Assembly (NCBI RefSeq): GCF_027596085.1
Contig: NC_072465.1
Coordinates: forward strand, 15,910,207 to 15,974,206
Length of the DNA: 64,000 nucleotides
Reading direction: 5' to 3'
From: Anoplopoma fimbria
Lineage: Eukaryota > Chordata > Actinopteri > Perciformes > Anoplopomatidae
Each line of letters begins with the position of its first letter. Within the stretch, counting starts at the first letter, position 1. A program made the position numbers and the translations under genes. The notes under the pieces were generated by a model, which was not told where the DNA came from, searched no databases, and saw only the letters and a program-made list of their open reading frames with translations. Below are positions 47,286 through 64,000 of the stretch, piece by piece.

Positions 47286-47937
47286 GAGAAAGAGTCGTAA
47301 AAGATGTCAGATCAGTTAGCTGAGGGTGATAAAAGACTAGTCTGAAGACTGTGGGTTCACTTCTAATGTAGTGATTGTGGTAAATGTAAGGTTCAAAATG
47401 AATAAGTTAAATACATAAAGAGAATAACTCTGTGTGCATGGCATTGGGGACGTGATCGGTTGTCTGGAATGCGGCAATACTGGGTTCGGGTCATCACTGT
47501 TGTGAGGACACCATTGTCTAGAGCACCGCTGTGAAGGCAGACAAGGGAGTATGCGACTGTGTCAGAGAGATACAACTCAGGTGTTATGTAACAGAAAGAC
47601 ACAAAATGCAGTCTAGACATGTGGCCCAATGGCCCCATATGACCCCTCTGCGTCAGTTCATACAGAAGAAGAAGGAGAAGAAGACCTGGATGAAGAGAGA
47701 GGAGAAACTTTGTCGTCCTCAGTTTTAGTCCGGAAACACTGAACTCATCTGGGGAGAAAAGGAGGAAACATTTTGCATCATTTGCATCACATTAAAATTT
47801 GCATCACATTAAAATACATCAGTGCCTACTACTACTAGACAAACTATAGCTGCTTCATGGACTGCTTGTACAACGACAACAGCTACTGCAACAACTGCAA
47901 CAACAACGTGTTTTCTCAAAGTTTTGATGACTTGCTA
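47286..47937. other. Unique core between the repeat arms
   Basis: About 650 bases of ordinary-composition sequence without a recognisable gene. It contains two GGGTTC motifs (near 47351 and 47482) reminiscent of a tRNA B box and a direct duplication of TTTGCATCACATTAAAA (about 47775-47815). Confidence 0.5.
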
Positions 47938-49745
47938 TAGGAGCACATTTTTTATGGCATACTATATTATGAAATTTTCATTACTTAAATTAATGACTAT
48001 ATTTCTATGATTTTTTTTAGACATACATAACAATTGTATACCATACTACAGTATGACATTTTTCATAACATTTATTGACCTACTATTTTACCTACTATAA
48101 AATGATGGCATACTATAATATGACATTTTTATGAAATACTATACCATGATGTTTTTATGAGATTTTTATAACTCGCTATACACTGATATTCTTACCTTTT
48201 TATGATTATACCATATTGTGATATCTTTATGGTATGGTATATTATGACATTTTATATATTTTTTTTACTTTTTTACTACATACTGTATACTTTTTTATGT
48301 GAAAAAACTATATGAGATTTCTTTTGCATACTATACTAAGATACTATCTTACTAAGATAAGATATTTTTAACAACATTCTTTATGACATTCTTTATTCTT
48401 AATGCCATTTTTTATCACAAACTATACTATGACAATTTTTTTACTATATTTTGTTTCATTACATTTTAATGACCTACTATGCCTTTGATGCCTTTTTTTA
48501 AGGCATTCTATAATATTTAATTTTTTCATTACATAATATACTATGAGATTTTTATGATATATTTTATGACATACTATACTATAATGTTTACTAGACATTT
48601 GTTATGGCATAATATACCATTAAGTGTTTCTTTTACTTTTTAATGACACTCTATACTTTGACATATTTCATTAAAACAAATGTATGGCATACATACTATG
48701 ACATTCTTATGACTTTTTATGACATAAGATACTATATAATTATTATGACTTTTCTTATGACACACTATACTATAATTTTTTTATTAAATACTATACTTTT
48801 ACGTTCATTATGACACTATATTATAATGTTTTTATGATTTTTTTTATTGCATAGTATACCCTGATATTCTTATTACTTTGTGACATACCATACTATGACA
48901 TTTTCATGGCATAGTATACTGTGCCTTTTTTCATGAATAACTATGCTTTAATATTTTTATGACATATTTAAGGTATACTATACAATTATATTTTGAATGA
49001 CTTTTTTTTACATACTGTACTATCATATTTTTATATATCATTTTTATTTGTGTATGATATACAAAAATAAAAATAAATGTCATAGTGACATTCTTAAGAC
49101 ATTTTTTATGATATAGTATTCTATGATGTTTTTAAAGACATATTTTATGGCATACCATACTATGACATTTTTTTAAAACTCTTTTTTAAGACACACTATA
49201 CTTTGACATGTTTCATGACATACTATACTTTGACACTTGTATGTATGGCCTACAAACTAATGAGTCTTTTTAATTAAATACTATACTATGACTTTTTTAT
49301 GACATTTTTATAGCATTTTATACTATGACCTTTGCTATGACATTTTTTATGTAATACTAGAATATGACAGTTTTTTTAAGACATAGTATACTATGACATG
49401 ACATGTTTAATGACTTACTATACCATGAATTGTCATGGCATGCTATGTTATGACATTTTTCTTACATTCTTTACAACATATGACAATGATATTATGCTTT
49501 TCTAATGACATTTTTATGGCATACTATATTATGATGTTTTTATGACACAATTAACTTTGTATTACATTCTTTATGACACATGACAACTATATTATGATGT
49601 ATTTATGACAGTTTTACTCTTTTATTCCATTGTTTTCCCTTTTTTTAAGAGACAATACAATGACATTCTTATAACTTTTATATCACATACCATAAAATGA
49701 CGTTTTTATGGCATTTCATATTCTTAATAACTTTCTACTGAATGA
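47938..49745 (-). repeat. Degenerate AT-rich repeat array, right arm
   Basis: Dozens of diverged copies of TATGACATTTTTATG and GGCATACTATACTATGACAT, the reverse complement of the words in the left arm. No ORF of interest. Confidence 0.9.
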
Positions 49746-50809
49746 GTCGTATTCATGATCTTACCTGCACAGCCTCCTTGTGAATGAGTATGCTATACAA
49801 TAATGATGAGGTCCAGTTCGTGTAATCCGTAGCCCATAGATCCTATCAGCGTCCCCTTTTTTTCATCTTACCATTGGAGGCTTAGCGCGTCACCGTGGGG
49901 GCGGACTGCAGTGTGGTCCACACCATAGACATCACACAGCCTGTGTCACGGGAGGCTGAGGGTTCCGCCTAAAAACGTGTCGAGTTATTGGATACGTGTT
50001 GTTGCCAGGGGCGTGCATTATAAGCTGAAATATTCTTGTTTCTCCAAAAACCTGAAAGAGATGAAATATAGGAAGAAAACAGTCGTATCAGCTGGACGGA
50101 AGATGCGCTGAGAGCTGCCTGGCTCAACCTGAGGGGAAACTGTGCCGCAGTGAGCATTATCTGATCACAGCCTCTGTCCATCCTGCACTCTCCAGGACAG
50201 CAGAGGAAACAAGGACGCAAAGGATAGTTAAATGCAGAGAAAGCTGAGGCGCCACTTCTCGGAACTTATTCCCATTTTTTCACGCGGATCACACGCTATG
50301 TATTTGCAATAAAACTGGGTCTTTACAGGGGATGACAGCAGCTGCGCACTCGATCGTCCCATGTTGTGTCTTTGGAGGGATTAGTAAGCGGCGGCACAGC
50401 CTCAACATCCTGGCCTGTCCACTGTAGGCCAGCAATCTGTCTGCGAAACAACATTACATATTGTTATAGTCTGCACCGGAGAGGGGACCATATGCAATGT
50501 GGAGGAGAACTGTTGTCATGAGCTCATAGGATGAACAGGCAATGACATCAGGCTTAACTTAAATCGGCTCTGTGCTGTATTGCAGCAAGGTTGGACCGGG
50601 GCGTGAGGTGGAGGCAAGGAGCAATGCGCGCATCCTCCCGAGCTGTGAGGATGTTCTGTGTCCTAAACAAATTCAAGGCATAAGGCGGCCATATACATCC
50701 TGAGCTGGAGAACTGCGTCACTGCACGAGAGTGTTGCAGGTAATTAAAAAAAAAAAACTCTCTTCTCCCAGCACCGGGAGAGGAGCGTGCTCATCATCCT
50801 CCCAGCACG
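49746..50809 (+). promoter_or_regulatory. wnk2: wnk2 upstream region / 5' UTR
   Basis: Composition rises to moderately GC-rich from about 49860 to the start codon, with scattered CpGs. No TATA box at a convincing distance. The exact transcription start is not visible. Confidence 0.4.
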
Positions 50810-50830
50810 ATGTCGCCGGTAAGTGCTTAA
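50810..50830 (+). other. wnk2: Short upstream ORF before wnk2
   Basis: A six-codon ORF (ATG to TAA) ends 13 bases before the wnk2 ATG. Its middle includes GGTAAGT, which could also act as a splice donor, so this is either a uORF or the end of an alternative first exon. Confidence 0.35.
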
Positions 50831-50843
50831 CAATTTACCAGGG

Positions 50844-64000
<13,157 letters not shown>

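Noticed and set aside
50823..50843. wnk2 start upstream of 50844
   Set aside because: It would need a GTG codon; the first ATG in frame is at 50844.

Overview
This is teleost fish nuclear DNA. Coding sequence lies in short exons with GT/AG introns, the translated exons match vertebrate families, and the non-coding DNA carries long (GT)n and (GA)n microsatellites plus dispersed repeats typical of teleosts, probably percomorphs. There are no prokaryotic features.

I reconstructed six protein-coding genes exon by exon with intact splice phases: tkt (+, 11129-19483, 14 coding exons, 628 aa); an unrecognised four-transmembrane protein (-, 22225-20840, 7 coding exons, 137 aa); bicd2 (+, 23574-33651, 815 aa); card19 (+, 36089-38012, 186 aa); ninj1 (-, 45400-41018, 143 aa); and wnk2 (+, 50844 to beyond the window end, 14 exons seen, about 1367 residues). 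The bicd2-card19-ninj1-wnk2 group matches the human 9q22 neighbourhood, which is why the BICD and WNK genes are called paralogue 2. Human TKT lies elsewhere (3p21), so tkt beside this block is either a fish arrangement or a paralogue-specific one.

Layout: 1-11128 is intergenic, with a CpG-richer patch near 1.3-1.7 kb, a near-perfect hairpin at 3.45 kb, retroelement remnants and three (GT)n tracts if the one just upstream of tkt is counted. tkt and the orphan gene converge tail to tail near 20.4-20.5 kb. bicd2 and card19 follow in tandem, each with CRE-like promoter motifs. card19 and ninj1 converge near 40.1 kb. Between ninj1 and wnk2 lies about 3 kb of AT-rich degenerate repeat that changes orientation around a unique core. 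wnk2 fills the rest.

The most notable observation is in tkt. The frame and all splice sites are intact, but the C-terminal half differs from my recollection of human TKT at five cofactor or substrate positions, including the thiamine-activating glutamate (Glu to Gln). This suggests an altered enzyme or a pseudoenzyme. Other points of interest are the orphan four-TM gene, a 912-nt wnk2 exon in the position of the WNK1 HSN2 exon, a YQ-rich repeat in wnk2, and two long hairpins.
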